Below, one piece after another: positions 62,686 through 64,000 of a stretch of 64,000 bases of DNA (its first letter is position 1; every line of letters begins with the position of its first letter). The stretch is from the NCBI RefSeq assembly GCF_021401135.1, contig NZ_JACBFO010000005.1, forward strand, positions 1 to 64,000, given 5' to 3'. The position numbers and the translations under genes are program-made. The notes below the pieces were generated by a model that did not search any database, had not been told where the DNA came from, and was given only the letters and a program-made list of their open reading frames with translations. The DNA comes from Azonexus sp. R2A61 (GTDB lineage: Bacteria > Pseudomonadota > Gammaproteobacteria > Burkholderiales > Rhodocyclaceae).

Positions 62686-63477
62686 GTGGAAGACAACGAC
62701 GCACAGCTGCAATTGAAGAAGCGCGCGCGGCGGCGCCTGGTGGGGGCCGTCTTCTTCGCCTCCGTCGTCGCCATCGTGCTACCGATGGTCATGGACCAGG
62801 ATCCGCGCCCGCCGGTTCAGGATGTCGAGATTCGCATCCCGGGCCAGGACGACAGGGCCTTTGCGCCGACCCAGGCGGTCGCTCCGGCGCCTCAGGAAAG
62901 CCCCGCCGAGGAGCCGCGCTCGACGCCGCTACCGCGGCCGGAGCGGGAAGCTCCGCCGGCTGCTGCACCGGAAGCCACTGCCAGACCGCTCGCGCCGACC
63001 GCCCGTGTGCTCGATAGCGAGCGGGTGACGCCTGCCAGATCCGACGAAAAACCCAAGGTCGAGGAAAAACCCAAGGTCGAGCCGAAGCCCAAGCCAGCCA
63101 CCGACAAGGACGCACCCAAACCCGCCAAGTCCGTCGACAAGCCGGCCGAGGACAAGAACAAGGTCAAACCGGCCGATGACGAGGCCCGACGTGCGGCGGC
63201 GATTCTTGCCGGCAAGCCGGCGGAGGCTTCGCAGGTCAAAAACGGTGGGGAATTCCTCATCCTGATCGGGGCGTTTTCCGATCCGGTCAACGTCGCCAAT
63301 CTGAAGAAAAAGCTCGGCGAGCAAGGCATCAAGACCTTCACCGAACCGCTGGATACGCCGCAAGGCAAGAAAACGCGGGTCCGGGCCGGGCCCTTCCCGA
63401 ATCGTGACGCGGCCGAGAAGGCGCTCGACAAGATGCGGCGGATCGGGGTTTCCGGCGTTGTTGCCGCCAAGTCATGA
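62686..63477 (+). CDS. dedD: SPOR domain protein, DedD-like
   Basis: Inner-membrane cell-division protein. 263 residues: a short basic cytoplasmic tail (LKKRARRRL), a membrane helix (VGAVFFASVVAIVLPMVM), then a Pro/Ala/Lys-rich spacer with EEKPKVE/PKPKPA repeats. A C-terminal SPOR domain (FLILIGAFSDPVNVANLKKK) binds denuded glycan at the septum. GTG start at 62686; it overlaps cvpA by 4 bases. Confidence 0.9.
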   Translation: MEDNDAQLQLKKRARRRLVGAVFFASVVAIVLPMVMDQDPRPPVQDVEIRIPGQDDRAFAPTQAVAPAPQESPAEEPRSTPLPRPEREAPPAAAPEATARPLAPTARVLDSERVTPARSDEKPKVEEKPKVEPKPKPATDKDAPKPAKSVDKPAEDKNKVKPADDEARRAAAILAGKPAEASQVKNGGEFLILIGAFSDPVNVANLKKKLGEQGIKTFTEPLDTPQGKKTRVRAGPFPNRDAAEKALDKMRRIGVSGVVAAKS

Positions 63478-63965
63478 CGATTTTCGATTATGTGGCCATT
63501 ACCGTGATCGTGCTTTCCCTCGGTTTCGGCCTGTGGCGCGGCATGGTCAGCGAGATGATCGCGCTGGCCGCCTGGGGACTGGGTATTTTCGCCGCCTTCC
63601 GGTTCGGCGTCGAAGCCGGTGCGGCAGTCTTTTCCGGGGTCGAGGATCCGACCGGTCGCGCGCTGCTCGGCTGCGTGCTCATTTTTGTCGGGGTGCTGGT
63701 GGCGATGGCTATCGTGCGCATCCTGATCCTCAAGGCAGTCAAGGCGCTTGGCTTGACCGTCTCGGACCGTCTGCTCGGCATGTTCTTCGGTGTCGTGCGT
63801 GGCGTGCTGATCATTCTGGTGCTGGTCGCGCTCGGTGGCATGACTGCGGCACCGACCCAGCCATGGTGGCGTGAAGCCACGCTGGCGCCCCCTCTCGAAA
63901 CAGCCGTGCTGGCGCTGAAACCGCTGCTGCCGCACGACCTCTCGAAACGAATTCGATTCAGTTAG
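63474..63965 (+). CDS. cvpA: CvpA family membrane protein
   Basis: 163 residues with four hydrophobic helices, the colicin V production protein family; it is required for normal envelope behaviour in E. coli but its biochemical role is unclear. FDYVAITVIVLSLGFGLWRG at the start and DRLLGMFFGVVRGVLIILV are typical. ATG overlaps dedD; purF follows after 13 bases, as in many proteobacteria. Confidence 0.93.
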   Translation: MTIFDYVAITVIVLSLGFGLWRGMVSEMIALAAWGLGIFAAFRFGVEAGAAVFSGVEDPTGRALLGCVLIFVGVLVAMAIVRILILKAVKALGLTVSDRLLGMFFGVVRGVLIILVLVALGGMTAAPTQPWWREATLAPPLETAVLALKPLLPHDLSKRIRFS

Positions 63966-63978
63966 GCAGGATAGACAC

Positions 63979-64000
63979 ATGTGCGGGATTCTTGGCGTCA
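63979..64000 (+). CDS. purF: Amidophosphoribosyltransferase, 5' end only
   Basis: The window ends after Met-Cys-Gly-Ile-Leu-Gly-Val. Cys 2 is the N-terminal nucleophile of the glutaminase domain of PurF, and cvpA-purF is a standard pair. GGCAGGAT lies a few bases upstream. Partial because of the window edge. Confidence 0.85.

Overview
The window is a 64 kb GC-rich chromosomal segment from a betaproteobacterium, most likely of the order Rhodocyclales (Dechloromonas/Azonexus-like). That placement is inferred from gene order: ffs-dnaX-ybaB-recR, petABC-sspAB, accA-tilS, dapA-bamC, leuC-entericidin-leuD-leuB-asd-fimV-truA-trpF-trpB-trpA-accD-folC-dedD-cvpA-purF. No species can be named from the sequence alone.

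Layout. 1-6.8 kb: 4.5S RNA, the DNA polymerase III clamp-loader operon, the cytochrome bc1 operon and sspAB. 6.8-18.1 kb: a nitrate assimilation cluster (nasA, ybiB, nirBD, a CbiX/SirB-type chelatase, nasT, nrtABD). It has three sigma-54 promoters, two NtrC-like sites, and leader RNAs that fit NasT (ANTAR) antitermination. 18.1-37.9 kb: housekeeping and signalling genes (spermidine-synthase-like protein, tRNA-Arg, chemoreceptor, Uup, two HDOD proteins, metallo-hydrolase, AlkA, accA, tilS, dapA, bamC, rlmD, Bax1-I family protein, tRNA-Ser, patatin, queD, radical SAM protein, HTH regulator, CBS protein). 37.9-45.2 kb: aroC, an MFS carrier, the leucine genes and asd. 45.2-53.1 kb: a complete filamentous (Inoviridae-type) prophage of about 7.8 kb, bounded by a 22-bp direct repeat and inserted between asd and fimV. 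53.1-64 kb: fimV, truA, trpFBA, accD, folC, dedD, cvpA and the start of purF.

How the parts work together. NrtABD imports nitrate, NasA reduces it to nitrite, and NirBD reduces nitrite to ammonium using siroheme, for which the CbiX/SirB chelatase inserts the metal. NtrC/sigma-54 promoters couple the genes to nitrogen limitation. NasT would let transcription pass the attenuator ahead of nrtA; nasS, its usual partner, is not in this window. The prophage carries integrase, Zot/pI, minor and major coat proteins, a replication initiator, an ssDNA-binding protein and a divergent repressor with three operator-like palindromes.

Most notable observations: (1) the phage attachment core is the last 22 bp of the repressor reading frame, so excision removes the stop codon and adds a 41-residue tail; (2) a 77-residue phage protein carries the pentapeptide QMPLF near both ends plus QLVLEL, which resemble sliding-clamp-binding motifs; (3) the 10-mer TGCGGTCGAC is iterated at 23 loci, far above chance, in and between genes, suggesting an uptake-like or HIP-like genomic signature. 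All product names come from reading the translations; no database search was possible.
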